Shown here: positions 8,512 to 18,874 of the stretch, in pieces | Layout of the letters: every line of letters starts with the position of its first letter | Numbering within the stretch: position 1 is the first letter of the stretch | Source: Aquificaceae bacterium | GTDB lineage: Bacteria; Aquificota; Aquificia; Aquificales; Aquificaceae | DNA length: 64,000 nt | Direction of reading: 5' to 3' | Assembly (NCBI GenBank): GCA_026981975.1 | Contig: JALSHV010000014.1 | Span: 1-64,000 of the forward strand | Translations under genes and position numbers: made by a program | The notes under the pieces: model-generated | Database searches by the model: none | Told to the model about the DNA's origin: nothing | The model's input: only the letters and a program-made list of their open reading frames with translations

Positions 8512-8994
8512 ATGAATAAAAAATTAGTCGGTGTAATAATGGGAAGTATATCGGATTGGAAATACATGAAAGACGCTTGTGAGATTTTAAGTATATTCGG
8601 TGTTCCCCACGAAAAAAAAGTAGTTTCCGCTCACAGGACACCGGAATTAATGTTTGAATACGCAACAAAAGCTGAGGAAAGAGGAATAGAAGTTATAATT
8701 GCCGGTGCAGGAGGAGCCGCTCACCTACCCGGTATGGTTGCTTCACTTACAACTTTACCCGTTATAGGAGTCCCTATACCTGCAGGGTATATGTCTGGAG
8801 TAGATTCCCTTTGCTCCATAGTTCAGATGCCTGCTGGAATACCTGTAGCGACTGTAGCAATAGGAAATGCAAAAAATGCGGCTCTGATGGCTTTAAGAAT
8901 TCTTTCTCTGAAGTATCCTGATATAGCTCAAAAGCTAAAGGATTACAGAGAGGAACTAAAAGAGAAAGTTCTTCAAATGAAAATAGAAGAATGA
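8512..8994 (+). CDS. purE: N5-carboxyaminoimidazole ribonucleotide mutase PurE
   Basis: Class I PurE, 160 residues, moving the carboxylate of N5-CAIR to give CAIR in purine synthesis. The family signature GSISDWKYM (usually GSxSDWxxM), the SAHRTPE segment with the catalytic histidine, and [12 protein letters not shown] are all present. It overlaps purK by 4 nt (ATGA), and the pair form the bacterial two-step CO2 incorporation route. The mRNA is probably leaderless. Confidence 0.97.
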   Translation: MNKKLVGVIMGSISDWKYMKDACEILSIFGVPHEKKVVSAHRTPELMFEYATKAEERGIEVIIAGAGGAAHLPGMVASLTTLPVIGVPIPAGYMSGVDSLCSIVQMPAGIPVATVAIGNAKNAALMALRILSLKYPDIAQKLKDYREELKEKVLQMKIEE

Positions 8995-10085
8995 TGAGAA
9001 TAGGAATATTAGGAGGTGGTCAATTAGGTTTTATGACTATTCTGGAGGGAAGAAAGTTAGGATACAGTTTCAACGTTCTTGATAGAAATCCGCATTCCCC
9101 CGCTGTGAGAGTTTCAGATCGCTGGTATCCACCTGAGGAAGTTATCAACTTCTGTAGGAACTCCGATGTTATAACTTACGAGTTTGAACACATAGAAGAG
9201 GAAGTGTTGCAGAAGATAGAAGGAAGGGTAATGCCTTCTTTGGAAATCCTCTACATAAAAAAGAGTAGGATAAAGGAAAAGGAATTTTTAAAAAAAGCAG
9301 GCTATCCTATTTGCAATTTTAAGGTAGCGGAAGGTAAGGAACTTTTACCCGCAGTGAAAGAGATAGGATTTCCCGCTGTGATCAAAAGAGAAAGAGCAGG
9401 CTATGATGGAAAAGGACAGTTTAAAATCTGCAATCCCTCGGATCTGGAAAAGGTAGAAGACTGTTCCAGTAACTTCGTAATAGAGGAATTTGTAAAGTTT
9501 AAAGCAGAAGTTTCAGTAATAGGGGTAAGAGATTTAAAGGGTAAAATAGCGGTATATCCATTAACAGAAAATATCCACAAAGATGGAATACTTCTATACA
9601 ATAGAACCGTTGAAGATGATGAAATAAATAAAAATGCAATAGAAATAGTTTCCTCGTTGATGGAAGATCTTTCCCTTGTAGGTCTCTTGGCGGTGGAGTT
9701 CTTCCTAACGGAAAAAGGAGATCTTCTTATTAACGAATTCGCACCCCGTCCCCACAATACAGGTCATTACACCTTGGACGGCTGTTACACTTCTCAGTTT
9801 GAAAACTTACTCAGAGCCATAAGCGAACTACCCTTAGGAATTACTGATCTCAAAAAACCTGCAGGCATGGTAAACATATTAGGACTTTCCTATAAGGAGA
9901 TTGACTTGAAACAACTTCTCTCCGTTGAAGGAACTAAACTCTACTGGTATGGTAAGGAAAAAAGACCACGGCGTAAGATGGGGCACATTAACATTATCGG
10001 TGAAAATGAAGAGAGTGTTCTTTTAAAAATAAAAAAAATCCTTAACATACTATACGATAGGGTTAACTTAGAGTGGAAAAGTTAA
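8991..10085 (+). CDS. purK: N5-carboxyaminoimidazole ribonucleotide synthase PurK
   Basis: ATP-grasp enzyme of 364 residues that carboxylates AIR with bicarbonate and ATP, feeding PurE. The N-terminal pre-ATP-grasp fold starts [11 protein letters not shown]; the ATP-grasp region has [16 protein letters not shown] (about residues 125-140); the metal site includes [15 protein letters not shown] (about 248-262). Two consecutive ATG codons (8991, 8994) could start it; 8991 gives the usual 4-nt overlap with purE. The 3' end overlaps the DNA glycosylase gene by 13 nt. Confidence 0.97.
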   Translation: MMRIGILGGGQLGFMTILEGRKLGYSFNVLDRNPHSPAVRVSDRWYPPEEVINFCRNSDVITYEFEHIEEEVLQKIEGRVMPSLEILYIKKSRIKEKEFLKKAGYPICNFKVAEGKELLPAVKEIGFPAVIKRERAGYDGKGQFKICNPSDLEKVEDCSSNFVIEEFVKFKAEVSVIGVRDLKGKIAVYPLTENIHKDGILLYNRTVEDDEINKNAIEIVSSLMEDLSLVGLLAVEFFLTEKGDLLINEFAPRPHNTGHYTLDGCYTSQFENLLRAISELPLGITDLKKPAGMVNILGLSYKEIDLKQLLSVEGTKLYWYGKEKRPRRKMGHINIIGENEESVLLKIKKILNILYDRVNLEWKS

Positions 10086-10744
10086 GGAAAGCTATTCTGG
10101 AAGCAGAGAAATACGTTCATCAAAGGATAGAAGAGTTTGAGAAGCTCGGAGAAAAAGGAGAAACTCTTTTTAACTTTGAGCCTTTTTTGAATTTAACTCT
10201 AAAGGCAGATACTTTTTCAGAGCTGTGTTTTTGTCTATTAACAGCAAACTCTTCCGCGATTACGGGTATAAAAATTCAAGCATATGTAGGTTCAGAAGGT
10301 TTTAGTAGTATGGACATCAACAGCCTTACAGATATTTTCTCTTCCTTAGGACACCGTTTTGCGCATCAGAGAGCGGAGAGAATAGTTAAAGCAAGGGAAA
10401 AGTGGGAAAAAATAGAAAAACTGCTAAAATCAGTGACAGACTCATACAAACTCAGAGAATTTCTGTGTAATCCTGAATCTGAGTTTAAAATAAAAGGATT
10501 AGGGTATAAAGAAGCCTCCCACTTTCTCAGAAACACAGGATGTAAAGATATTGCAATAGTAGACAGACATATTTACAGATTCTTAGTAGAAGAAGGGCTT
10601 TATCCTCCTGTTAAAAGTCTGACACCTCGTAGGTATAAGGAGATAGAGAAGGTTTTGGGAGAGATATGCGCGCGGTTAGAACTTACACAAGCGGAGCTGG
10701 ATCTGTATATTTTTTACATAAAAACAGGTAAGGTTCTGAAATAG
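10073..10744 (+). CDS. ogg: 8-oxoguanine DNA glycosylase/AP lyase, Ogg2 type
   Basis: Base-excision repair enzyme of 223 residues in the archaeal Ogg2 branch of the HhH-GPD family, removing 8-oxoguanine and nicking the strand. The helix-hairpin-helix is IKGLGYKEASHFLRN, whose lysine (of KEASHFL) is the catalytic nucleophile in the Methanocaldococcus enzyme, and IVDRHIYRF supplies the catalytic aspartate. The start is GTG (10073) within purK; no other good start is seen. Its co-transcription with purine synthesis is probably incidental. Confidence 0.9.
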   Translation: MEKLRKAILEAEKYVHQRIEEFEKLGEKGETLFNFEPFLNLTLKADTFSELCFCLLTANSSAITGIKIQAYVGSEGFSSMDINSLTDIFSSLGHRFAHQRAERIVKAREKWEKIEKLLKSVTDSYKLREFLCNPESEFKIKGLGYKEASHFLRNTGCKDIAIVDRHIYRFLVEEGLYPPVKSLTPRRYKEIEKVLGEICARLELTQAELDLYIFYIKTGKVLK

Positions 10745-10814
10745 TTGATAAAACTCATAAAGCATAACACAAGGAGTTGTTAAAATTAACGGAAAAGCGC
10801 CGGAGGTGTGCGGT

Positions 10815-11147
10815 ATGGGATTTAAACATTTATTTGTCTGCGTTAATCAAAGACCTCCCGGGCATCCTCAGGGATCTTGTGCGGATAAAGGATCAAGAGA
10901 AATCTATCAAGCTTTTATGGAAAGACTGCAGGAAGATCCAGAACTCTTTATGAATGTGGCAGTAACTCCAACGGGTTGTTTAGGACCTTGTATGATGGGA
11001 CCCGCCATGGTAGTTTACCCTGAAGGTATTTGGTATGGAAACGTTAAACTTGAGGACATAGAAGAAATAATACAGCGACATCTCAAAGAGGGTAAACCCG
11101 TAGAAAGACTTGTAATTTCCAAGGGAAAACCGCCCGGTATGGTTTAA
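10815..11147 (+). CDS. Thioredoxin-like [2Fe-2S] ferredoxin
   Basis: Electron carrier of 110 residues from the thioredoxin-fold ferredoxin family first characterised in Aquifex and clostridia. Cysteines 9 and 22 (VCVNQRPP...GSC) and 55 and 59 (PTGCLGPC) occupy the four cluster-ligand positions of the Aquifex protein, and the C-terminal VISKGKPPGMV matches it. The start at ATG 10815 is chosen because GGAGGTG sits 6 nt upstream; the in-frame GTG at 10806 is inside that ribosome binding site. The partner is unknown, but the family is related to the NuoE cluster domain. A shared bidirectional terminator follows. Confidence 0.95.
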   Translation: MGFKHLFVCVNQRPPGHPQGSCADKGSREIYQAFMERLQEDPELFMNVAVTPTGCLGPCMMGPAMVVYPEGIWYGNVKLEDIEEIIQRHLKEGKPVERLVISKGKPPGMV

Positions 11148-11151
11148 AAAA

Positions 11152-11168
11152 GGGCGCCGAAAGCGCCC
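11152..11168. terminator. Bidirectional intrinsic terminator
   Basis: GGGCGC, loop CGAAA, GCGCCC. On the minus strand it is followed by six T (hfq side); on the plus strand by TTT (ferredoxin side). It lies exactly between the convergent ferredoxin and hfq genes. Confidence 0.85.
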
Positions 11169-11176
11169 TTTATAGA

Positions 11177-11419
11177 TCACCCCTGCCCCGGTATCCCCGC
11201 TTCTTCAAATTCTATCTCCAGCCTTTCGTGAGGAATTATAGTGGTTATAGCATGTTTATAAACCAGTGTTTGTTGCCTACCATCTTCTAATAAAATAGTA
11301 AACATATCAAAAGATCTCACCTTTCCCTGGAGCCTTACACCGTTGATCAGATAAATGGATACTTTAACTCTTCTCTTTCTCGCTGTATTGAGGAAACTCT
11401 CCTGTAATTTGTAAGGCAT
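11177..11419 (-). CDS. hfq: RNA chaperone Hfq
   Basis: Hexameric Sm-like protein of 80 residues that pairs small RNAs with mRNAs. The Sm1 region is [20 protein letters not shown] and the Sm2 signature YKHAITTI is near residue 54 (canonical YKHAIST). The N-terminal [16 protein letters not shown] supplies the proximal uridine-binding face. It is the last gene of a trpB - ADP-ribosylglycohydrolase - hfq run and has AAGGAGGT before the start. The intrinsic terminator 8 nt downstream ends the transcript. Confidence 0.97.
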   Translation of the reverse strand: MPYKLQESFLNTARKRRVKVSIYLINGVRLQGKVRSFDMFTILLEDGRQQTLVYKHAITTIIPHERLEIEFEEAGIPGQG

Positions 11420-11424
11420 TTGTT

Positions 11425-12414
11425 TTACCTCCTTATTATTTTATTTTCTTCTGTAATATCATACAGCTTTTCCGCCAATTCTTCATAATAAGATGCTCCT
11501 TCAAGACGTTTTAGAAGAGAAGAAGGGAAAGCTTCACAACCAAAACAAGCCCCTATGAAAGATCCCACAAGAAAAGCAATAGAATCCGTATCCCCTCCAA
11601 AGCTACCGTAAGAGTTAACACCTTTCCAGAAAGCTTCTTCAGGTTTCTCTATATTGGATAAAAAGATAAAAAGGGCAAGGGGAAGGGCTTCAAAGATAAA
11701 AGAACCGTTTCCCAAATTTCTTATAGCTATCTCAAGATCAGCTTTTTCATAGAGAAGTTCTTGAACAATGTTCAAAGTTTTGGCAAATTTCTTTTCCTTT
11801 ATGAAAGTTTTCAAAGTGTTTAAAAATCTTATCCTTTCATTCAGATCTTTCAAATCAAACTCTTCCAACAATAAGTAAGCTATGGAAGCTCCAAGAAGTG
11901 CAGATCCTTCGTAAACAGCTTGACTTCTATGAGTTAAAAGAGAAACAAGTCTTGATCCTTCCGCTGCAAGAGCTGGATTGTAATAGTGAAACAAACCTAC
12001 AACTATACTCCTTAAAATGCCTTCCACTGAAGTGGCGTAAAGACCGTGGGAAGAAGGATTAATCCCTTGGGAGAGTAAATCAATAGCCCGCAGCAGAGAA
12101 GGATCCGGATACCTATGTTTGTGTTCCTCTTCATACCAGAGTATAAGTCTGCTTAGGAAATCCCTTATATCTATCGCTCTTTTTGCTACTACACTTTCAA
12201 GGAGTAATCTTACAATAGTGGATTCGTCCGAGGTTTCTTCGGGTAGCTGACCGTATGCTGGACTGGAAGGGTGAGGAGATACAAAACCCTTTACAGGTCC
12301 TCCGTAAAATTCAAAGACTTCTTTTTCTACTACGTCTTCCACACTCTTACCTATGGCGTCTCCTAAGGCAGATCCAAGTAATACCCCTTTGAATTTTTCC
12401 CTGAGACTATACAT
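11425..12414 (-). CDS. ADP-ribosylglycohydrolase family protein
   Basis: All-helical dinuclear magnesium hydrolase fold of 329 residues, the DraG family that removes ADP-ribose from proteins or small molecules. [13 protein letters not shown] near the N terminus and [13 protein letters not shown] near residue 275 are the hallmark motifs. The first metal motif, usually TDDT, reads SDES here, so one aspartate is replaced by glutamate; activity is likely but not certain. The substrate cannot be told; no DraT or nitrogenase gene is near. It lies 9 nt after trpB and 5 nt before hfq. Confidence 0.85.
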   Translation of the reverse strand: MYSLREKFKGVLLGSALGDAIGKSVEDVVEKEVFEFYGGPVKGFVSPHPSSPAYGQLPEETSDESTIVRLLLESVVAKRAIDIRDFLSRLILWYEEEHKHRYPDPSLLRAIDLLSQGINPSSHGLYATSVEGILRSIVVGLFHYYNPALAAEGSRLVSLLTHRSQAVYEGSALLGASIAYLLLEEFDLKDLNERIRFLNTLKTFIKEKKFAKTLNIVQELLYEKADLEIAIRNLGNGSFIFEALPLALFIFLSNIEKPEEAFWKGVNSYGSFGGDTDSIAFLVGSFIGACFGCEAFPSSLLKRLEGASYYEELAEKLYDITEENKIIRR

Positions 12415-12423
12415 AAATTAATT

Positions 12424-13605
12424 TTAAGTTTCCAGAAGGGATATTACATGAGACATATCCTTGTCTCCTCTTCCGGATAAATTTACAACGACAATTCCAC
12501 CCTTCCCTAATTCTCTCGCCACCTCTACTGCCTTAATAACAGCATGAGCTGACTCTAAAGCTGGGATAATTCCTTCGGTTTTTGCCAAGAGTTTAAAACC
12601 TTCAAGCGCTTCTTCATCAGTGGCGGATATGTATTCCGCTCTACCAGTTTCTTTAAGCCACGCGTGTTCTGGACCTACACCGGGATAATCCAGTCCTGCC
12701 GATACCGAATGGGTTGGAATAATTTGACCTTCATCGTCTTGAAGAAAGTAACTTTTCATTCCGTGAAGAATTCCCACATATCCACCTGTTAGGGAGGCGG
12801 CATGCTTTCCCGTATCAAGTCCCAAGCCGGCGGCTTCAACTCCTATAAGTCTGACATTCTTCTCTTCTATAAAGGGATAAAATAAGCCTATTGCATTTGA
12901 TCCACCGCCTACACAAGCAATTAGAACGTCCGGAAGTCTTCCTTCAACTTTCAGAATCTGATCCTTTGTTTCTTCCCCTATTACTTTTTGAAAATCCCTT
13001 ACAATCATGGGAAAAGGGTGAGGTCCTACGACGGAACCTATTACGTAGTGAGTGGTTTTCACATTTGTTACCCAATCCCTAAGAGCTTCGTTTATAGCAT
13101 CTTTAAGAGTTCTGCTACCGCTTTTAACTATACGAACTTCTGCTCCGAGTAGTTCCATTCTGAACAAGTTAAGCCTTTGCCTGTTGGCGTCTTCTTCTCC
13201 CATGTATACAACACACTTAAGTCCCAACAAAGCACATGCCGTAGCAGTGGCAACTCCGTGCTGTCCTGCGCCGGTTTCCGCGATAATTCTCCTTTTACCC
13301 ATTTGACGAGCAAGAAGCACTTGTCCCAAGGTGTTGTTTATCTTATGCGCACCGGTATGAAGAAGATCTTCTCTTTTCAAATAAATTTTTGCTCCACCTG
13401 CGTATTTCGTGAGATTTAAAGCAAAGTAAAGGGGGGTAGGTCTTCCCGCATATGTTCTGAGGAGTTCTCTAAGCTGTTTTTGGAAGTTGGGATTTTGCCC
13501 GATCTCCTTATACTTTTTCTCCAACTCCTCCAGCGCATACATAAGTGTCTCAGGAACAAATCTTCCTCCAAAATCTCCGAAGTATCCCAGTCTATCGGGA
13601 AACAT
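12424..13605 (-). CDS. trpB: Tryptophan synthase beta chain
   Basis: PLP enzyme of 393 residues joining indole and serine, in the TrpB1 class that pairs with TrpA. The PLP lysine is in HTGAHKINN (near residue 84), the phosphate-binding loop is GGGSNAIG, and [13 protein letters not shown] is present. The start [19 protein letters not shown] is typical. No trpA is adjacent, as in Aquifex, where trp genes are dispersed. It heads the operon with the ADP-ribosylglycohydrolase and hfq. Confidence 0.97.
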   Translation of the reverse strand: MFPDRLGYFGDFGGRFVPETLMYALEELEKKYKEIGQNPNFQKQLRELLRTYAGRPTPLYFALNLTKYAGGAKIYLKREDLLHTGAHKINNTLGQVLLARQMGKRRIIAETGAGQHGVATATACALLGLKCVVYMGEEDANRQRLNLFRMELLGAEVRIVKSGSRTLKDAINEALRDWVTNVKTTHYVIGSVVGPHPFPMIVRDFQKVIGEETKDQILKVEGRLPDVLIACVGGGSNAIGLFYPFIEEKNVRLIGVEAAGLGLDTGKHAASLTGGYVGILHGMKSYFLQDDEGQIIPTHSVSAGLDYPGVGPEHAWLKETGRAEYISATDEEALEGFKLLAKTEGIIPALESAHAVIKAVEVARELGKGGIVVVNLSGRGDKDMSHVISLLET

Positions 13606-13714
13606 AATAGAAGATTATCTTATAACTTCATAAAATAAATGAATTTTTCTGTTAACGATCCGAAAATTTAAAATAGCAAGGTGAGAAAGTTATCCTTGAT
13701 AGGAAGGAGCTATT

Positions 13715-16700
13715 GTGGTAACTGAAAGCAGAAGTCTGTTTTTAGAAATAGTTAACGACATTATCTATATGATACGTCTTGAAAAAGAAGACTGTCGCAA
13801 AGCACGAATTGAGTATATAAACAGTCGTGTGGAAAATCTAACGGGTTATAAGCCAGAGGATTTCATAGGAGACGCTTCCCTTTGGATAGAGCTAATTCAT
13901 AAAGACGATCTAAGGAGAATTATAAAAAGTATTCTAAAACTTATAAAAGAGAAGAAAGAAATCGTCAGAGAATACAGGATAAGAACAAAAGAAGGGAACT
14001 ACATATGGGTAGAGGATAAGCTAATTCCCGTGCTTGAAAAGAACAAGGTTATAGGATGCGTGGGAGTAGCACGAGACATAACTAAAAGAAAAATTCTTGA
14101 AGACATTTCCATGCTTGCCCTTGAAGGGGATCTCCAACAACTTTTTAACAAAGCGGTTCAGTGGATTAAAGAAGCTCTAAAAGGTGATCTGGTAATTATC
14201 TACGAAATTCCACAGAATGCCACTTTCGGTATTCTCAGAGCGGGTATGGGGATAGACATGGATCTGATAAACAAACTAACAGTCCCCTTAGAGGAGAATA
14301 CACTTTTAAAACACGCCTTAACCTTAGAAAAACCTATTACGGTTTCTGATATAAGTAAAGAAAAAAAATTTAGGTTTTTACCTTTTATAAGACAAAAGGG
14401 TATGCGCAGTGCTCTGTGCATGTCTCTTAGAGGAGGCAAGGAACCCTTCGGAGCTGTATGTGTATATTACAAAGATAAAAAGGATTTTCCACGGGAAGAT
14501 ATAGACTTTCTATACTTCCTTTCTGGGATCTTAGGGCTTGCTATAAGACGCTCTAGATATGAAAAAGATTTGGAAGAGTCCAAGGAAAAACTGCAAAAAG
14601 CCAACAGACTCTATAGGACACTTTCAGTTATAAGTGAAATAATACTTAAGGAAAGAGAAATAATAGCTCTACTGAATAAAGTGTGCAGTGCCTGCATAAC
14701 CTACGGAAGTTTTAAGGCTTCTTGGATAGGATTACTGGAAAACTCAGAGGTAAAAATAGTTTCTTATTGCGGAGATTTGAAAGATTTTTTGGAGAAAATC
14801 TCCGATCTTTTAAGAAATTCAAAGGACAAAAGAAATCCATGCACACCGGTGCTTTTGCAGGGTAGAGAAATAATCAACAACGACACAGAGAAAAATGTTA
14901 AAAATCCTTTACTCAAAAAGGAAATGTTACGCAGAGAATACCTTTCCTCTGTTCACATACCGTTAAAGGGACTGAACAAAGTATTCGGCATTTTCACCCT
15001 TTACGCGGGGGAGAAGAACTTCTACGATGAGGATACCCTTGAGCTGGTTAACAGAATAGCGGATCATATATCCTTTGCCTTTGAGTTTTTAAAAAAAGAG
15101 GAGGAGCTTAAAAAACTCTCCTTGGCTATAGAACAATCCTCTGACTGGGTTGTCATTACCGGAATGGACGGAAAAATCCAGTATGTGAATCAAGCGGTTG
15201 AGAAAATCACCGGTTATAAAAGAGAAGAACTTATAGGACAAACGCCTCGTATATTCAAATCCGGTAAACATCCTAAGTCCTTTTACAGAAGACTGTGGAA
15301 TGCAATATCTCAGGGAAGGCTTTTCAGAGGAGTTTTTATAAACCGCCGTAAAGACGGAAGACTTTTTTACTTAGATCAAACGATAACCCCTCTCAAAGAC
15401 AGAGAAGGGAAGATAATAGGTTATCTTTCAACGGGCAAGGATATAACAGAACAAAAAGAGCTTCAAGAAAAGCTTAACTACTTTGCCTATTACGATCCCA
15501 TCACAGAGCTACCCAACAGGACAAACTTTATGGAAAGGCTTAAACTTTCTATATCAAGAACTCGCTTACTCAACAGATTTCTGGCAGTTTTCCTTATAGA
15601 TGTGGACAGATTCAAATACGTAAACGACACCTACGGTTATCTTGCAGGGGACAGTATTCTTAAAGAATTCGCAAACCGCATAAGAGCTTCTTTAAGAGAA
15701 GGAGATACAGTAGGACGTTTGGGAAGTGATGAATTCGGTATCATTCTCATGGATTTAGCAAAAAGAGAGGATATATCCAAAGTGCTTTCAAAAATATTTT
15801 CCAGTGTGGAGAAACCCTTCAAAGTTAACGGAGAGGAAATTAGACTGACCATAAGCGTAGGTATTTCCGTATATCCCGATGACGGATTAGAAGCTGAAGA
15901 ACTGGTTAAAAAAGCGGAAATAGCCTTGTCTCATGCAAAAGAAGACTTCGCTAACAGTTATCAATTCTTCAGAGAAGAGATGAATACACGCATAGCGGAG
16001 TTTGTTCTTATGGAAAAACATCTCGTAAGAGCTTTAAGAAACAGAGAATACAGAATTCACTACCAACCTTACTATGAGTTGGAAACACTTAACTTATACG
16101 GAATGGAAGCTCTACTCAGATGGGAAAGCCCAGATCTGGGATTTGTTCCTCCTTCCAGATTTATTCCAATTCTTGAAAACACAGGTTTAATTGTGAACGT
16201 AGGAGAGTGGATTTTAGAAGAAGTGTGTAGTCGTATAATTCGTTGGAAGTTACCTGTTTCTGTAAATATATCACCTGTCCAATTTAAGAACAGATCTTTT
16301 CCTGAAAGAATAGAGCGTATAGTGGAAAGGTGCGGTGTAGAAGGCAGATACCTTGTTCTTGAAATAACTGAAAACACTATAATGGAAGATGTAGAATTTG
16401 CTAAACAAAGTCTTGATAGATTAAAGAAGATGGGTGTAAGGGTAGCAATAGACGATTTCGGAACGGGTTATTCTTCCTTAGCTTACCTAAAAACACTACC
16501 CGTTGACTACCTTAAAATAGATGTTTCCTTTGTCAGAGACATTGACAGAGATGCTGATGACAGAGCAATAGTTAACGCCATAGTCCAGCTGGCAAAGAAT
16601 TTAGGGTTGAAGACAATAGCGGAGGGAATAGAAACTAAAAGTCAACTTGAAATACTCAAAAATATGGGCTGTGACATAGGACAAGGGTTCTACCTTGCAC

Positions 16701-16744
16701 GACCCATGCCGGAGGAGAACCTAATGTCCTTGCTTAAGCTATAA
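13715..16744 (+). CDS. PAS-GAF-GAF-PAS-GGDEF-EAL cyclic-di-GMP protein
   Basis: Soluble multidomain signalling protein of 1009 residues. Order: PAS (about 10-130, ending VARDITKRK), GAF (135-285), GAF (310-455), PAS (465-590, ending TGKDITEQKEL), GGDEF (595-745), EAL (765-1005). The GGDEF signature is GSDEF (670-674), so cyclase activity is doubtful. The EAL domain looks intact: E798 in MEALLRW, VNISPVQF, EITEN, AIDDFGTGYSS, YLKIDVSF and AEGIE, so it should hydrolyse cyclic-di-GMP. There are no membrane segments. The start is GTG with GGAAGGAG 6-7 nt upstream. It may tune adhesion, pili or flagella, all encoded elsewhere in the window. Confidence 0.95.
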   Translation: MVTESRSLFLEIVNDIIYMIRLEKEDCRKARIEYINSRVENLTGYKPEDFIGDASLWIELIHKDDLRRIIKSILKLIKEKKEIVREYRIRTKEGNYIWVEDKLIPVLEKNKVIGCVGVARDITKRKILEDISMLALEGDLQQLFNKAVQWIKEALKGDLVIIYEIPQNATFGILRAGMGIDMDLINKLTVPLEENTLLKHALTLEKPITVSDISKEKKFRFLPFIRQKGMRSALCMSLRGGKEPFGAVCVYYKDKKDFPREDIDFLYFLSGILGLAIRRSRYEKDLEESKEKLQKANRLYRTLSVISEIILKEREIIALLNKVCSACITYGSFKASWIGLLENSEVKIVSYCGDLKDFLEKISDLLRNSKDKRNPCTPVLLQGREIINNDTEKNVKNPLLKKEMLRREYLSSVHIPLKGLNKVFGIFTLYAGEKNFYDEDTLELVNRIADHISFAFEFLKKEEELKKLSLAIEQSSDWVVITGMDGKIQYVNQAVEKITGYKREELIGQTPRIFKSGKHPKSFYRRLWNAISQGRLFRGVFINRRKDGRLFYLDQTITPLKDREGKIIGYLSTGKDITEQKELQEKLNYFAYYDPITELPNRTNFMERLKLSISRTRLLNRFLAVFLIDVDRFKYVNDTYGYLAGDSILKEFANRIRASLREGDTVGRLGSDEFGIILMDLAKREDISKVLSKIFSSVEKPFKVNGEEIRLTISVGISVYPDDGLEAEELVKKAEIALSHAKEDFANSYQFFREEMNTRIAEFVLMEKHLVRALRNREYRIHYQPYYELETLNLYGMEALLRWESPDLGFVPPSRFIPILENTGLIVNVGEWILEEVCSRIIRWKLPVSVNISPVQFKNRSFPERIERIVERCGVEGRYLVLEITENTIMEDVEFAKQSLDRLKKMGVRVAIDDFGTGYSSLAYLKTLPVDYLKIDVSFVRDIDRDADDRAIVNAIVQLAKNLGLKTIAEGIETKSQLEILKNMGCDIGQGFYLARPMPEENLMSLLKL

Positions 16745-16756
16745 TTTTTATTACTA

Positions 16757-18565
16757 ATGAATCGCTACAATCCCAGCGAGATAGAGAAGAAGTGGCAAAA
16801 AATCTGGGAAGAAAAAGGTGTTTTTACAACCAAAGATTCAGGAAAGAAGAAAGCTTACGTTTTAGAAATGTTTCCTTATCCTTCGGGAAGAATTCACATG
16901 GGGCACGTTAGAAACTATACCATAGGAGATGCAATAGCACGAATACTTAAAATGAAAGGATTTAACGTCCTTCACCCTATAGGGTGGGACGCTTTCGGAC
17001 TTCCTGCGGAAAACGCCGCCATAAAGGAAGGAATTCATCCCGCCCGTTGGACAATGGAAAATATAAACACAATGAAGAAACAACTGAAGATGCTCGGATT
17101 TTCTTACGACTGGAAAAGAGAAATAGCAACTTGTGATCCTTCTTATTACAAATGGAATCAGTGGATATTTCTAAAAATGCTTGAAAGAGGAATAGCTTAC
17201 AGGAAAACCGCACCGGTTAACTGGTGTCCTCACGATGAAACTGTTTTAGCAAACGAACAAGTAATAGAAGGTAAGTGCTGGAGATGCGGAACAGAGGTAA
17301 TTCAAAAAGAAATCCCCTCTTGGTTTCTTAAAATAACAGCGTATGCGGAACGTCTTCTGGAAGGGTTGAAACTCCTTGAAGGTAAATGGCCTCAGAGAGT
17401 TATAGTTCAACAGAGGAACTGGATAGGAAAATCGGAAGGAGCTGTTATCAAGTTTCCTACCGAAATTGCGGACATTGAGGTTTTCACCACAAGAGCGGAT
17501 ACTGTATTCGGTGCTACGTTTTTAGTATTAGCCCCGGAACATCCCTTAACTCCCCGTTTAGCAAAATTAGGAGGTAAATCCGAAGAGTTCAAAAGCTTTA
17601 TCCAACGTGTTTCTTCAACAAGTAAAAAGGAAAGAACAACAAAGAAAGAAGGAATGTTCTTGGGAGTTTACGCTCTGAATCCGGCAACGGGGAAAAAGAT
17701 ACCTATCTGGTCGGCGGATTACGTGCTTTACGAGTATGGAACGGGAGCCATTATGGCTGTTCCCGCTCACGATCAAAGGGATTGGGAATTCGCCAATAAA
17801 TACGGGTTGAAGGCAATACCCGTTGTTTTGCCTTCCAATGGAGACTGGAATTTTGAAAAAGGAGCTTATGAAGGAGAAGGAGTTCTTATAAATTCTAATA
17901 ATTTTAACGGTATTGAAAGCACCCAAGCACGTAAGAAGATAGTGCGGTGGCTTGCGGAAAAAGGACTGGCTGAATTCAAAACGACCTATCGTTTAAGAGA
18001 TTGGAATATATCCCGTCAGAGATACTGGGGAACTCCTATTCCAGTAATATACTGTGACTCCTGTGGAATAGTTCCTGTTCCCGAAAATAAACTGCCCGTA
18101 ATACTTCCTACAGATGTAAAGTTCACAGGTAGAGGAAATCCCTTAGAAAGCTCCTCTGAGTTTGTAAAAACCCTTTGTCCCCGTTGCGGTAAAACAGCTC
18201 TTAGGGAAACAGATACCATGGATACATTTTTTGATTCTTCGTGGTATTTCCTAAGATACTGCGATCCTACTAATGAAGTTCAACCTTTCAGTAAGGAGGA
18301 AGTTTCTTACTGGATGCCTGTGGATATATACATAGGAGGAATAGAACACGCTGTTTTACACTTGCTATACGCTCGCTTTTTTCACAAGTTCTTGAAAGAC
18401 TTGGGATTAGTTGAAGATGAAGAACCCTTTTCTTCCCTGCTGACACAAGGTATGGTTTTGAAAAGATGGGTGAGTATAGGAAAGCTCTTGGATTTTCTGA
18501 ATCTTACAGAGGAATCAGATATAAAAGAACTTGAAGAGAAACTTCTCAAAGTTCAGGAGGGATAA
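16757..18565 (+). CDS. leuS: Leucyl-tRNA synthetase, alpha subunit (split)
   Basis: N-terminal subunit of the split LeuRS found in Aquificales, 602 residues. The HIGH motif is HMGH (about residues 47-50) after FPYPSGR; the CP1 editing domain occupies about residues 220-420 with [11 protein letters not shown] and the [15 protein letters not shown] site. It ends shortly after LTQGMVLK, before any KMSKS loop or anticodon domain, which sit on the separate beta subunit. No beta gene is in the window. A TATAAT at 16740-16745 lies 11 bp before the start, but the gene is also only 12 nt behind the signalling gene. Confidence 0.96.
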   Translation: MNRYNPSEIEKKWQKIWEEKGVFTTKDSGKKKAYVLEMFPYPSGRIHMGHVRNYTIGDAIARILKMKGFNVLHPIGWDAFGLPAENAAIKEGIHPARWTMENINTMKKQLKMLGFSYDWKREIATCDPSYYKWNQWIFLKMLERGIAYRKTAPVNWCPHDETVLANEQVIEGKCWRCGTEVIQKEIPSWFLKITAYAERLLEGLKLLEGKWPQRVIVQQRNWIGKSEGAVIKFPTEIADIEVFTTRADTVFGATFLVLAPEHPLTPRLAKLGGKSEEFKSFIQRVSSTSKKERTTKKEGMFLGVYALNPATGKKIPIWSADYVLYEYGTGAIMAVPAHDQRDWEFANKYGLKAIPVVLPSNGDWNFEKGAYEGEGVLINSNNFNGIESTQARKKIVRWLAEKGLAEFKTTYRLRDWNISRQRYWGTPIPVIYCDSCGIVPVPENKLPVILPTDVKFTGRGNPLESSSEFVKTLCPRCGKTALRETDTMDTFFDSSWYFLRYCDPTNEVQPFSKEEVSYWMPVDIYIGGIEHAVLHLLYARFFHKFLKDLGLVEDEEPFSSLLTQGMVLKRWVSIGKLLDFLNLTEESDIKELEEKLLKVQEG

Positions 18566-18568
18566 AGT

Positions 18569-18874
18569 ATGGAGATGAGTCAGGAGTATGCATTCGGTTT
18601 AAGCCTTCTTAAAAAAGTTGAAGAAGAATTAAAGGAAATTATAAACTCCGAGGACTTCAAATCAGCTACTCCTTTCATAGAAGCTGTTAAATACCCTGTT
18701 ACCGCAGCAATGGCTCAAATAAAGGAAGGAAGGGGACCAAACAGGGACAATCTTTTAAAAAAACTCTCAGTAGTAGTTCGGGAATTCAGAGAAGCCGAAA
18801 ATTTTGAACAGCTTAAAAAAGCCCTTAAGGAACTCCTTGAAATTACAGCGGAACAAAAGGTTCAAACTTCATAG
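18569..18874 (+). CDS. Small helical protein of unknown function
   Basis: Protein of 101 residues, charged and predicted almost wholly helical, with no cysteine, signal peptide or membrane segment. A CAGGAGGG site 7 nt before ATG 18569 and the 3-nt gap after leuS show it is translated and co-transcribed. A second in-frame ATG lies at 18575. It is not the LeuRS beta subunit, which would be near 290 residues and carry a KMSKS motif. The end overlaps queC by 6 nt on the opposite strand. I do not recognise the family. Confidence 0.8.
   Translation: MEMSQEYAFGLSLLKKVEEELKEIINSEDFKSATPFIEAVKYPVTAAMAQIKEGRGPNRDNLLKKLSVVVREFREAENFEQLKKALKELLEITAEQKVQTS

Noticed and set aside
18569-18874. LeuRS beta subunit directly after leuS alpha
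   Set aside because: The product is only 101 residues with no KMSKS-type motif or anticodon-binding domain.
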